Shown here: piece after piece, positions 17,072 to 24,758 of the stretch
Position numbering within the stretch: the stretch's first letter is position 1
Layout: every line of letters begins with the position of its first letter
Origin: Erythrobacter sp. CCH5-A1
Lineage (GTDB): Bacteria; Pseudomonadota; Alphaproteobacteria; Sphingomonadales; Sphingomonadaceae
NCBI RefSeq assembly: GCF_001557115.1
Contig: NZ_LSKQ01000074.1
Span: forward strand, 41,007-105,006
Length of the DNA stretch: 64,000 nt
Direction: 5' to 3'
The notes under the pieces: generated by a model
Seen by the model: the letters and a program-made list of their open reading frames with translations, nothing else
What the model was told of the DNA's origin: nothing
The model's database searches: none
Made by a program: the position numbers and the translations under genes

Positions 17072-17883
17072 CCATACCCGCCGCCGCCCTTTCGCGCCGC
17101 CATCTGCTGGCGGCGGTCCCCGCCACCGCGCTCCTCGCCGCCTGCGGCGGGGGCGGGCTGGGGGAGGAAAGCTTCAAGGCCGACCCCGCCTCGGGCCAGG
17201 TGATCGACCACAGCGCATGGAACAGCCTGCTGGGCGAATATGTCTCTGAAGGCCCGCAAGGCGTGAACCTCGTCGCCTATGCCCGCCTCAAGGCCGAGGC
17301 GGCTGACCGCCTCGCCGCCTATATCGCCGCGATGGAGGCGGCCACGATCGAAGGCGTCGGGCCCGACGAACAATTCGCCTATTGGGTCAATCTCTACAAC
17401 GCCGCGACAGTGGCGGTGATCATCGCCAACCTGCCGCTCAAGTCGATCCGCGATATCGGGGTGCTCGGCATGGGGCCGTGGCGCGACAAGGCGGTGACAG
17501 TCGCTGGACGCGACCTGACGCTCGACAATATCGAACACGATATCCTGCGCGCCACCTGGAAGGACGTGCGCATCCACTACGCGGTCAACTGCGCCTCCTT
17601 CGGCTGCCCCAACCTTGCGCGCGAGGCCTATACCGGGGCGAAGCTCGAGCCGATGCTGGAGGCGGCGGCGCGTGCCTATGTCAACCATCCGCGCGGGTTC
17701 GGTGGGGAGCCGGGTCGCGTGGTCGCATCATCGATCTACGACTGGTATCGTGCCGATTGGGGCTCGGTCGAAGCCGTCCTTGAGCACGCGCGCAAGTATG
17801 CCGAGGGGCCGAGCGCCAAGCTGCTCGAAGGCGCAGACACGATCGCTGCCTATGACTATGACTGGAGCCTCAACGCCGCCTGA
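17068..17883 (+). CDS. DUF547 lipoprotein
   Basis: The 271-residue protein has an RR-containing signal (LSRRHLLAAVPATALLAAC, so Tat- or Sec-exported with a lipobox) followed by GGGG. The body matches DUF547: FAYWVNLYNAATVAVI, then ILRATWKDVRIHYAVNCASFGCPNL with a conserved Cys pair, and SIYDWYRADWG. DUF547 proteins resemble papain/transglutaminase-fold enzymes, with Cys and His candidates visible here, but their reaction is not established. It starts ATGA-coupled to the glycosyltransferase. In this setting it may act on the exported product of the glycosyltransferases. Confidence 0.82.
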   Translation: MTIPAAALSRRHLLAAVPATALLAACGGGGLGEESFKADPASGQVIDHSAWNSLLGEYVSEGPQGVNLVAYARLKAEAADRLAAYIAAMEAATIEGVGPDEQFAYWVNLYNAATVAVIIANLPLKSIRDIGVLGMGPWRDKAVTVAGRDLTLDNIEHDILRATWKDVRIHYAVNCASFGCPNLAREAYTGAKLEPMLEAAARAYVNHPRGFGGEPGRVVASSIYDWYRADWGSVEAVLEHARKYAEGPSAKLLEGADTIAAYDYDWSLNAA

Positions 17884-17936
17884 GCCGGTTAACTGCCTCG
17901 TTGCGCTGCGGGCAGGGGCTTGCCAAGGGGGTGAGC

Positions 17937-18524
17937 ATGTCGACCGGTCCCGAACTCGTGCTGTTTGCCCGCTATCCGGTTGCGGGTCAGTGCAAGACTC
18001 GGCTGATTCCGGCGCTCGGGCCCGAAGGCGCGGCGGCGGTCCACCGCCATCTCGCCGAGCGCACCGTGGGCGTGCTGCGACAGGCGGGCTGCCCGGTCAC
18101 GATCGCCTATACCGGCGCGTCGGAAGCAGCGTTCCGCGACTGGCTCGGCCCCGATTTTGCCTATGCGCAGCAGGCCGAGGGCGATCTCACCGCCCGGCTG
18201 CTGCCCTTTGCCGCGCGGGCGCCGGTGGTGTTCTTCGGCGCCGACACGCCCGATCTTGCGCCGGCCCATGTCGCCGCCGCGGTGGAGGCGCTCGCCAACC
18301 ACCGGGTCGCGATTGGCCCGGCCGAGGATGGCGGCTATTATCTAATCGCGATGCGCGACCCTTTGCCCGAACTGCTCACCGACATGCCGTGGAGCACCGC
18401 TGAAGTGCTGCCCGAAACCTTGCGGCGGCTTGAGGCCATGGCGATTGCCCCGGCGCTGCTCGCCACACTGGCCGATTGCGACCGGCCCGAGGATCTCGCC
18501 CGCTGGCCGGACCTTGCGGCTTGA
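17937..18524 (+). CDS. TIGR04282/DUF2064-type glycosyltransferase, arsenosugar-associated
   Basis: The 195-residue protein belongs to the DUF2064 GT-A-fold family named for arsenosugar clusters. Diagnostic parts are FARYPVAGQCKTRL near the N-terminus (nucleotide-sugar loop), FFGADTPDL (Asp-containing metal site) and IGPAEDGGYYLIAM. The ATG at 17937 follows AGGGGG and is preferred to 17901. It is the first of a coupled pair: its TGA overlaps the TTG start of the TIGR04283-like gene. Family members are thought to transfer a sugar or related group during assembly of arsenic-containing sugars, mostly from genome context and not from biochemistry. Confidence 0.85.
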   Translation: MSTGPELVLFARYPVAGQCKTRLIPALGPEGAAAVHRHLAERTVGVLRQAGCPVTIAYTGASEAAFRDWLGPDFAYAQQAEGDLTARLLPFAARAPVVFFGADTPDLAPAHVAAAVEALANHRVAIGPAEDGGYYLIAMRDPLPELLTDMPWSTAEVLPETLRRLEAMAIAPALLATLADCDRPEDLARWPDLAA

Positions 18525-19249
18525 CCCGCGTCACCATCTTGATCCCGACCTACAATGAAGAGGCGGCGCTGCCTGCCACCATCGCCTCGCTGTCCGCGCT
18601 CGATCCGCCCGCCGACGAGCTGCTGCTGGTCGATGGCGGCAGCACCGATGCCACGCTCGCGCTGGCCCGCGCGGCGGGCCTGACCTCCCTCGTCGCGCCC
18701 CGCAAGGGACGGGGTGCGCAGATCAATCACGGCGTTGCGGCGGCGAAGGGTGAGGTTGTCTGCGTGCTCCACGCCGACAGCCTGCTGCCGCGCGATGCGG
18801 TGGCGGTGATCCGCGCCGCGATGGCCGATCCCAGCACCGCGCTTGCCAGTTTCATACCGCGCATTGCCGGGCCGGGCGGGACGCGCTGGGGATCGACCTT
18901 CCACAACTGGATCAAGACCTGGTACGCCCCGCTGATTTTCCGCCCGCTGCTGTTCGCACGCGGGGTGCGGCTGCTGTTCGGCGACCATGCGATGTTCTTC
19001 CGCCGGGCGGACTTCCTCAAGCTGGGCGGCTGCGACGAGCGGGTGGTGGTGCTCGAGGAGGCAGAGCTGTGCATCAAGTTCGCCCGGCTCGGACGGACAC
19101 GGATGGTGCGTCGCTGGGCGTGGACCTCTGACCGTCGAATTGCCACCTGGGGCCGCTGGCGGGCGAACTGGATTTATCTCAAGGTTGGCGCAATGTGGGC
19201 GATGGGCGCGCGCGAGGAGCTGGCCGATCATTATCCTGACGTGCGCTGA
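18521..19249 (+). CDS. TIGR04283-type GT2 glycosyltransferase, arsenosugar-associated
   Basis: The 242-residue protein is a GT2 enzyme with ILIPTYNEEAALPATI, LLVDGGSTDAT, GRGAQINHG and VLHADS, the pattern typical of TIGR04283. The best start is the TTG at 18521, which overlaps the upstream TGA (TTGA); an ATG-like start further left would lie inside the previous gene and adds no conserved residues. The C-terminal half (FFRRADFLKLGGCDE, ELCIKFARLGR) is the usual acceptor region. It converges with the SDR gene, overlapping it by 19 bases at the 3' ends. With the preceding gene it forms the pair that most specifically marks arsenosugar-type clusters. Confidence 0.84.
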   Translation: MTRVTILIPTYNEEAALPATIASLSALDPPADELLLVDGGSTDATLALARAAGLTSLVAPRKGRGAQINHGVAAAKGEVVCVLHADSLLPRDAVAVIRAAMADPSTALASFIPRIAGPGGTRWGSTFHNWIKTWYAPLIFRPLLFARGVRLLFGDHAMFFRRADFLKLGGCDERVVVLEEAELCIKFARLGRTRMVRRWAWTSDRRIATWGRWRANWIYLKVGAMWAMGAREELADHYPDVR

Positions 19250-20289
19250 ACCGAATTCGTAGTACGGCCCGCGCGCAGAAACCCCGCCTGTGCACAAAAG
19301 GTGATCTGGCGCAAAAGGGCGGCATCGTCCCATTGCGGCGCGGCGATCCCGGCGAGGTCAGCCAGCGCGTTGGTGGCAAATTCCGGATGTCGCTGGAAAT
19401 AGCCCCAATAGGGCCGCGCCAGGCGCTCGGCGACACTTGCGGCGCCTTGTTCATGCTGCTGCGGCGTGACGATGAGCGGGCTCCGCAATCCGGGGACTTG
19501 GCCGATCAAGCAGAGAAAGCGCGTGGCTGCAACGGCCTCGCGCGCGGCGAGGTGAACGATCTGGCCACCCTGCGCTCGCAGCTCGACCAGCGCGACGATC
19601 CCGTGCACCACGTGGTCGATCGGCACGAAGTTCAGCGTCGCCTCCGGCGATGCGGGAACGGCGGCAATCTTCCCCTCCGCGATGAACTTGAAGGCGCGGT
19701 AGCTCGTATCGAAGCTGCGGATGCGCCCGCTGGCCTGCTCGCCGACAATGATCGAGGGACGCGCGATCACCGCGGCAGGCCGCAACCGGTGCAGATCGGC
19801 CTCGCCCAGCGCCTTGGAGCGCTCGTAAAGATTGCCGAACGGCCCGGCGGGATCGCACGGAGCCTCGGGAATGGGGCCATCCCTCAAGCCGCAGACATAG
19901 GCGGTGCTGACATGAATGAAGCGCGCATCGGGGCAGAGCGCGGCGACATGGCGGATGCCGGCCACGTTGACCGCCTCCAGCGCCTCCCACTCCGCATCAA
20001 ACCGGACCAGCGCGGCACAGTGGATGATCGCGGAGACGTGGCGCTCCAGCCACGCGCGCGCCGCGCTGTCCAGTCCGAGCCCCGGCTGGGCGATATCGCC
20101 GTGCAGCACGAGGAGGCCGCGTGGCGGCGATGCGGGATCGCATTCGGTTGCGGCCAGCGCCTTTCCGGCATTGTCGCGGATGGTTGCCTCGCGGTGCACC
20201 AGCCCGATCACCGGGTGGCCCGCCCCGGTCAGCGCCGCGACCAGCGCTCCGCCAAGCAATCCTGCCGCCCCGGTGACAAGAACCGCCAC
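19231..20289 (-). CDS. Extended SDR / NAD-dependent epimerase-reductase
   Basis: The 352-residue protein has a Rossmann start VLVTGAAGLLGGALVAAL, a VDF-like HCAALVRFDAEWEALEAVNVAGIRHV segment, an STAYVCG and YERSKALGE catalytic Tyr-Lys pair, and SSR-like PSIIVGEQASGRI. The build is closest to the fatty-acyl-CoA-reductase/NAD-binding-4 or thioester-reductase branch of extended SDRs. It starts with GTG, 10 bases after the arsM stop, so the two form a minus-strand operon. It could modify a sugar nucleotide or reduce a lipid thioester in the arsenic pathway. Substrate not determinable from sequence alone. Confidence 0.8.
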   Translation of the reverse strand: MAVLVTGAAGLLGGALVAALTGAGHPVIGLVHREATIRDNAGKALAATECDPASPPRGLLVLHGDIAQPGLGLDSAARAWLERHVSAIIHCAALVRFDAEWEALEAVNVAGIRHVAALCPDARFIHVSTAYVCGLRDGPIPEAPCDPAGPFGNLYERSKALGEADLHRLRPAAVIARPSIIVGEQASGRIRSFDTSYRAFKFIAEGKIAAVPASPEATLNFVPIDHVVHGIVALVELRAQGGQIVHLAAREAVAATRFLCLIGQVPGLRSPLIVTPQQHEQGAASVAERLARPYWGYFQRHPEFATNALADLAGIAAPQWDDAALLRQITFCAQAGFLRAGRTTNSVQRTSG

Positions 20290-20299
20290 CGTCTTGCCG

Positions 20300-21346
20300 T
20301 CAGCAACAGGTCGCTGCTTGCGCGTCCTGCGTCACATCGAACGGCAGGCCGCCGCCGCAGCCCTCGAACACGCCGAAATGGCGGCTGAAATCGCCGATGA
20401 AGTCAAAATGCGTGGCAAAGCGCGTCTCGGCCAGCATCTTCCAGCTGTTGCCGCACACCTGGAACACCCGCCCGGCCTCGATCACGTGCCCCTTGTCGAG
20501 CGTGAAGACGCGCTCTTCCCCCAGCACTCCGCCGCGGTAGATCACCGCCTGACCGTAATCCTCGCATTCGGGCTCCAGCCCCTCGAGCTTGAACAGGCGG
20601 TAGGTGGCGGAGAAGAAGCGGATCCCGGCGAGTTTCTCGGCGATTTCGGGATCGCCGATGCCGAGTGGGCGGTCCTTCACCAACCGCGGATCGGCAAAGC
20701 CCGCCGCCTTGGCCTGCGCCAGAAAATCGCCCCAGTAGAGCGCGCCCGACAGGCATTCGCCGTGCAGCACCGGATCATCGAGCAGCGGCGCTGGCACACG
20801 GCGGTCGGCATAGACGTCGGAGAAATAGAGCTCCCCGCCCGGCTTCAGCAGCGCATGCGCGGCGGCGAACACGGCCTGCTTGTCGGCGACGAGGTTGATC
20901 ACGCAGTTGGAGACGATCACGTCGAAGCTGCCCGGCTCCAGCCCGAGCTCGCCCAGCCGCTCGATATCGCCTTCGAGGAAGGTGACATTGCCCGCTGCAT
21001 AGCCGAAGCGCTCGCGGTGCCATTCCTGGTGCGCGCGCGCCAGCTCGAGCTGTTGCGGCGTGGCATCGACGCCGACCACCGCACCATCGGGCCCGACCAG
21101 CTGCGCCAGCACATAGGCATCCTGTCCCGAGCCCGAGCCCAGATCGAGTATCCGCGCGCCCTCGATCGCCGCCGGGGCGACGAGGCCGCAGCCGTAATAG
21201 CGCGCCTTGACCTCGGGATGGACGTTGGCAAGCGCAGCCAGCACGTGGCGCGGGGGCATGTCGGCCATGGTGCAGGCGTCGGTCAAAAGATCGCCCGAGC
21301 CTTGCAGGACCTCGCCATAATAGTGCCGACTGTTATCGAGGTTCAT
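20300..21346 (-). CDS. arsM: Arsenite S-adenosylmethionine methyltransferase
   Basis: The 348-residue protein shows the ArsM hallmarks: HPEVKARYYGCG, motif I ILDLGSGSGQDAYVLAQLVG, VVGVDATPQQLELAR and VIVSNCVINLV. Four Cys at 25, 53, 148 and 198 have spacings of 28 and 50, the same as the C44/C72 and C174/C224 pairs of characterised algal ArsM, which bind As(III) and shuttle disulfides. The C-terminus ends with further Cys (GCGGG and a final CC). It methylates arsenite stepwise using SAM and thiols in the cytoplasm. It is divergent from the radical SAM gene with ~110 bases between starts, a likely site for arsenic-responsive control, although no clear ArsR box was recognised. Confidence 0.88.
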   Translation of the reverse strand: MNLDNSRHYYGEVLQGSGDLLTDACTMADMPPRHVLAALANVHPEVKARYYGCGLVAPAAIEGARILDLGSGSGQDAYVLAQLVGPDGAVVGVDATPQQLELARAHQEWHRERFGYAAGNVTFLEGDIERLGELGLEPGSFDVIVSNCVINLVADKQAVFAAAHALLKPGGELYFSDVYADRRVPAPLLDDPVLHGECLSGALYWGDFLAQAKAAGFADPRLVKDRPLGIGDPEIAEKLAGIRFFSATYRLFKLEGLEPECEDYGQAVIYRGGVLGEERVFTLDKGHVIEAGRVFQVCGNSWKMLAETRFATHFDFIGDFSRHFGVFEGCGGGLPFDVTQDAQAATCC

Positions 21347-21457
21347 GGCGTGGCCCCTGTTTGATTTTCCCTTGCGCCTTGCGCATTATTCGGAATGCAG
21401 CGCCATGCAGTTACAGCAAAACGCGATCATGCGTGTCTTATGTAATCTTTTGACGAG

Positions 21458-22435
21458 GTGAAACGTATTCCCGCCATGGCCACCGTCGTTTCTCCCTTCG
21501 CCCTGACAGCCCCCCGGCCGCTCGCGCCCGGCAAGTTCGAAAACCCCCGGCAGACGGCCAAGGGCGAGCCGCGGGCGCAGGTGGCGCTGACCGGGCTGGA
21601 CACGCTGTGGTTCAACACCGGCACGCTGTGCAATCTGGCCTGCACCACCTGCTACATCGAAAGCTCGCCGCGCAACGATGCGCTGGTCTATCTGACGCTG
21701 GCCGAGGTCGAGACTTACCTCGACGAGATCGCCCGCGAAGGCCTGTCGACCCGCGAGATCGCCTTCACCGGGGGCGAGCCGTTCATGAACCCCGACATGC
21801 TGCCGATCCTGCAGCTGTGCCTCGCGCGCGGCTTCGCGGTGCTGGTGCTGTCCAACGCGATGCAGCCGATGCGTCGATTCGAAAGCCAGTTGCTGGCGCT
21901 CGAGGGGCGCGAGCGGCTGACGATCCGGGTCAGCCTCGATCACTACACCCGCGAGGTGCACGAGGCCGAACGCGGGGTGAGCTGGGACAAGGCGATGGCC
22001 GGGTTGGAATGGCTGGCCGCAAACAGCTTCCTGATCGCCGTGGCCGGCCGTCAACTGGAACACGAGAGCGAGACCGGGGCCCGCGCCGGCTATCGCGATT
22101 TGTTCGCGCGCCACGCCCTGCCGCTCGATGCCGATGATCCGGCGCAGCTTGTGCTGTTCCCGGCAATGGACCCCTATGCCGACATCGCCGAGATCAGCGA
22201 GGCGTGCTGGGGCATTCTCGGCAAGAACCCGTCGCAGATGATGTGCGCTTCCAGCCGCATGGTGGTGAAGCGCAAGCACGAGCCTGCCCCGCGGGTGGCC
22301 GCCTGCACGCTGCTGCCGTACGAGCCGGGCTTCGACCTCGGCGCGAGCCTGATCGAGGCGAGCGCGCCGGTTGCGCTTAACCACCCCCACTGCGCGCGCT
22401 TTTGCGTGCTGGGCGGCGCCTCCTGCTCTGGGTAG
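21458..22435 (+). CDS. Radical SAM enzyme of the arsenic-type cluster
   Basis: The 325-residue protein has a radical SAM CX3CX2C motif (LCNLACTTCYIES, Cys 58, 62 and 65) and GGEPFMNP near 105. A Cys-rich C-terminus (HCARFCVLGGASCSG) suggests a second cluster or product-binding site. Canonical ArsS, which builds the dimethylarsinoyl-deoxyadenosine precursor of arsenosugars, has the same kind of C-terminal Cys cap but a different N-terminal region, so this is called only ArsS-like in context. Start choice is uncertain: GTG at 21458 or ATG at 21476, with the GAGG before them fitting neither perfectly. It is divergent from arsM and ends just before repeat B. Confidence 0.78.
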   Translation: MKRIPAMATVVSPFALTAPRPLAPGKFENPRQTAKGEPRAQVALTGLDTLWFNTGTLCNLACTTCYIESSPRNDALVYLTLAEVETYLDEIAREGLSTREIAFTGGEPFMNPDMLPILQLCLARGFAVLVLSNAMQPMRRFESQLLALEGRERLTIRVSLDHYTREVHEAERGVSWDKAMAGLEWLAANSFLIAVAGRQLEHESETGARAGYRDLFARHALPLDADDPAQLVLFPAMDPYADIAEISEACWGILGKNPSQMMCASSRMVVKRKHEPAPRVAACTLLPYEPGFDLGASLIEASAPVALNHPHCARFCVLGGASCSG

Positions 22436-22761
22436 TCACCGCAATTCACGATAGCGTCGACAGAGAGCACTTGGACGCGAATGACGCAGGGAAAGCTCGG
22501 CTTGCGCGATCTGGCCTTATGCGCAGCGGCGCTTGCTCGCAGCAGGTTAGATCGAGTGTACCGGTAGTTTCCCACCCATCACCGGCTATGAGCGAGGCCA
22601 ATGCCAGATGCCGAAAACGGAATGCCCACGTCTGGAAGAACCAGACGTTCAGCTTGGCGGATGTGATCGACTGGCTCTGGTCGCGAGGAGTGGAAGCTAA
22701 GCCGAGGATCGGACGGCAGCTTGCCGTGTCTCTCCCACTGAAACCTGCCATTCGGAAAGCA
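22436..22761. other. Gene-poor stretch left of repeat B
   Basis: No supportable gene is seen. The last ~60 bases before 22762 resemble the sequence left of repeat A (shared TCTCT, TGAA-C, GCCAT and AAAGC-GTCC blocks), so the repeat probably extends further left in eroded form. This marks the right boundary of the arsenic-type cargo. Confidence 0.5.
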
Positions 22762-23166
22762 GTCCATTTGCGGAGCTCAAGACGATGAGGGGAACCGCTG
22801 ATTGTGCGCGATTGAACGTTCGTCTTGCTTTTGCCGCATCGCCAAAATGTGGGGGTACGGAAGGGGGTATCATGAAATCCGCAGACTGTGTTTTTGTTCT
22901 AGCTCAGCTGCTTATGCGCTCTTTAAATGTTCCTCCTCCGCTACCATTAAAATAAATCACTGAAAATAAACGATAAAAATTCAGGGAGTTGGACTCGAAC
23001 GGCTTCGAGTTTCCGCTTTAAGTTTCGTCGCTTACTCACTGAATTTGCAATTTTTCGAAGTGGTTGGGCCAACGGTTCCCGATCCGCAAAATCGATCCTT
23101 GAACGACTGTGTGGGGTATCTTGGCGGTATCGCTGAACGGCCAAACTGGCTTGCGATACCCCCTAA
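22762..23166 (+). repeat. Direct repeat module B
   Basis: This is a diverged second copy of module A in the same orientation, ending in the GGTATC-rich block (TGGGGTATC-TTGGCGGTATCGCTGAACGG, then GCGATACCCCCTAA). Its right part, 23030-23166, aligns to module C (29034-29171) at about 86 % identity by eye with one indel. It separates the arsenic-type block from the copper block. Confidence 0.82.
22932..22946 (+). other. Attachment-site-like tRNA 3' end in repeat B
   Basis: CCTCCTCCGCTACCA repeats the acceptor-CCA-like motif of repeat A, again without a 5' tRNA half. The sequence just right of it on the opposite strand reads like a T-loop (GTTCGAGTCC), so fragments of tRNA-like sequence face each other. 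This is consistent with a used integration site. Confidence 0.45.
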
Positions 23167-23378
23167 TGCCGACAACCAGCGCTATCTGCCCAATCCACCT
23201 GTCTGGCCGAAACCGTAAGGTCGTCATGCGGCGACGATAGCGCTGGGGAAGCATCCAAATGCTGGTGGGCACTGAAGCATCTTCCATTCGCACAGTGCGT
23301 GGAAAACTCTTCGGTCGGAGCCCCGATGGCGATGAGGCGTCGAAGGTGAAGGTCGCTTTTGGGCAACGAAGGCAGGTG
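23167..23378. other. Non-coding stretch between repeat B and copC
   Basis: About 210 bases with no credible gene. They should hold the 3' end of the copper operon transcript; no clear hairpin-T terminator is seen. Confidence 0.4.
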
Positions 23379-23759
23379 TCAGCTGACCTCGAAGCTCAAC
23401 GTACCGTTCATGGCGTGACCATCGCCCGCAGCGGCTTGCCAACGCACTTCGTAAGTACCGGTGGGGAGGGGCTTCTTCAGTGTGAGGGTCATTGTCTTGC
23501 CATCGGCTGACCAGCTTGCGGTGAAGTTGCGGATCGGCATTTCGCCGTGGTTCGCCATGCCGGGCATGGCGGTCATGATGATGCTGGCGGCGGCCGTCGC
23601 CTGATCGACGGGCATGCTGAAGGTCAGCGAGATGACCTTTGGCGCCTTGATTTCGCTGCCTGCCGCCGGTGTGGAGTCTGTCAGCGCGACGTGAGCCAGT
23701 AGCGCTGAGGGGGTGAGCGCGGTCAGGGCGAGGGCGGCAAGGATTGCTCGGATACGCAT
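23379..23759 (-). CDS. copC: Copper resistance periplasmic protein CopC
   Basis: The 126-residue protein has a signal peptide ending LLA, followed by a mature N-terminus AHVALTDSTPAAGSEI. This places a His at the first residues, the Cu(II) site of CopC/YobA proteins. The second ligand set is in GDGHAMNG near the C-terminus, and FSMPVD is the usual core strand. Met-rich Cu(I) ligation is limited (MTAMPGM). It carries copper in the periplasm. Last gene of the operon running left from 27751, 21 bases after copB. No CopD partner lies next to it. Confidence 0.9.
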   Translation of the reverse strand: MRIRAILAALALTALTPSALLAHVALTDSTPAAGSEIKAPKVISLTFSMPVDQATAAASIIMTAMPGMANHGEMPIRNFTASWSADGKTMTLTLKKPLPTGTYEVRWQAAAGDGHAMNGTLSFEVS

Positions 23760-23780
23760 GAGGAAGTCTCCTTCGTGTTG

Positions 23781-24758
23781 TCAGAACCAAAAACGGATGC
23801 CCGCGATAAGGCTGGTGGCGGAAGGGTCTTCACCGCGGGCGCGGGCGAATTCTGCGCCATTGCCGGTGCGCCATGCCTGCTCGATACCGATATAGGGGGC
23901 GAATTCGCGGCGGATTTCGTAGCGCAGCCGCACGCCGAGCTCGATCTGGTCGAGCCCGGCACCAACGCCCAGCAGCGGGATGTCCTGCGCCGACAGATTG
24001 GCTTCGATGCGGGGCTGGAGAATCAGGCGCTGGGTTATGCGCTGGTCGATCTCGGCCTCTATCCGGGCGGTGATGTCGCCGCGGTGCGAGACGAACAGCG
24101 CGGCGTCCACCTCGAACATGTAAGGCGCAAGGCCCTGCACGCCGATTACCGCGTGGGTGGTGTCCGGCCCACCGATGTCGTGGCGGACACCCGCTTGCAC
24201 ATCCCAGAACGGTGCGAAGGCCTTCGCATAGAGCGCCTGCACTTCGGCAACCTCGGGGCTGGAGCCGAATTCACCCTCGCCTTCGGATTTGAACCACAGC
24301 CGTGCCGTGGGGCCGCCGTAATAGCCCTGAATGTCCCACAGGTAGAGGTCCTTACCTTGGCGCACCTGGGCTTCCAAACGGTCGCCCTGAAACCAGAACA
24401 CCGGGAAATCGCCGTGAGTTCGGCGCAGATCCTCGCGTGAGGCCTGCATGGCTTCGGCGCCCCAGATCGCGTCGGCAGCACGCGGCGGACCGCTGCCAGC
24501 GGCGGCAGGGGGCGGGGTTTCCATGACCGGGCCGGGGGCTGCGGGCTGGCCGGGTGCGGACATGTCATGCCCGGCGTGGGGGTCTGGAGGCGCTGCTGGC
24601 ATATCGTGCCCGGCATGCGGATCGGGATCCGGCTTCGCCATGCCGTGACCAGCGTGCGGGTCTTGCTCTGGCGCGGGAATGTCATGCCCGGCGTGAGGGT
24701 CCTGCGCAGCCGGCGGCGATGCAGCGAGCAGCAGGGCAAGTGACAGGGCGGTATTCAC
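23781..24758 (-). CDS. copB: Copper resistance outer membrane protein CopB
   Basis: The 325-residue protein has a signal peptide and then four copies of a DPHAGHDM-type repeat separated by Pro/Ala (about residues 20-70), a His/Met copper-binding tail. A beta-barrel follows (about 110-325, ending IAGIRFWF). Family hallmarks include FWFQGDRLEAQVRQGKDLYLWDIQGYYGG and the closing GIRFWF strand. CopB sits in the outer membrane and sequesters or passes copper. Its start overlaps the copA stop by four bases. The His repeats are longer than in many homologues. Confidence 0.92.
   Translation of the reverse strand: MNTALSLALLLAASPPAAQDPHAGHDIPAPEQDPHAGHGMAKPDPDPHAGHDMPAAPPDPHAGHDMSAPGQPAAPGPVMETPPPAAAGSGPPRAADAIWGAEAMQASREDLRRTHGDFPVFWFQGDRLEAQVRQGKDLYLWDIQGYYGGPTARLWFKSEGEGEFGSSPEVAEVQALYAKAFAPFWDVQAGVRHDIGGPDTTHAVIGVQGLAPYMFEVDAALFVSHRGDITARIEAEIDQRITQRLILQPRIEANLSAQDIPLLGVGAGLDQIELGVRLRYEIRREFAPYIGIEQAWRTGNGAEFARARGEDPSATSLIAGIRFWF

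Noticed and set aside
21458..22435. Canonical ArsS
   Set aside because: The radical SAM motif and C-terminal Cys fit in general terms, but the N-terminal sequence differs from what I know of ArsS, so the specific name is withheld.
22402..22788. 128-residue frame across the end of the radical SAM gene
   Set aside because: Overlaps a real gene and runs into repeat B; no motif.
24500..24700. Tandem DNA repeat
   Set aside because: These are codons of the four His/Met copper-binding repeats of CopB, not a non-coding array.
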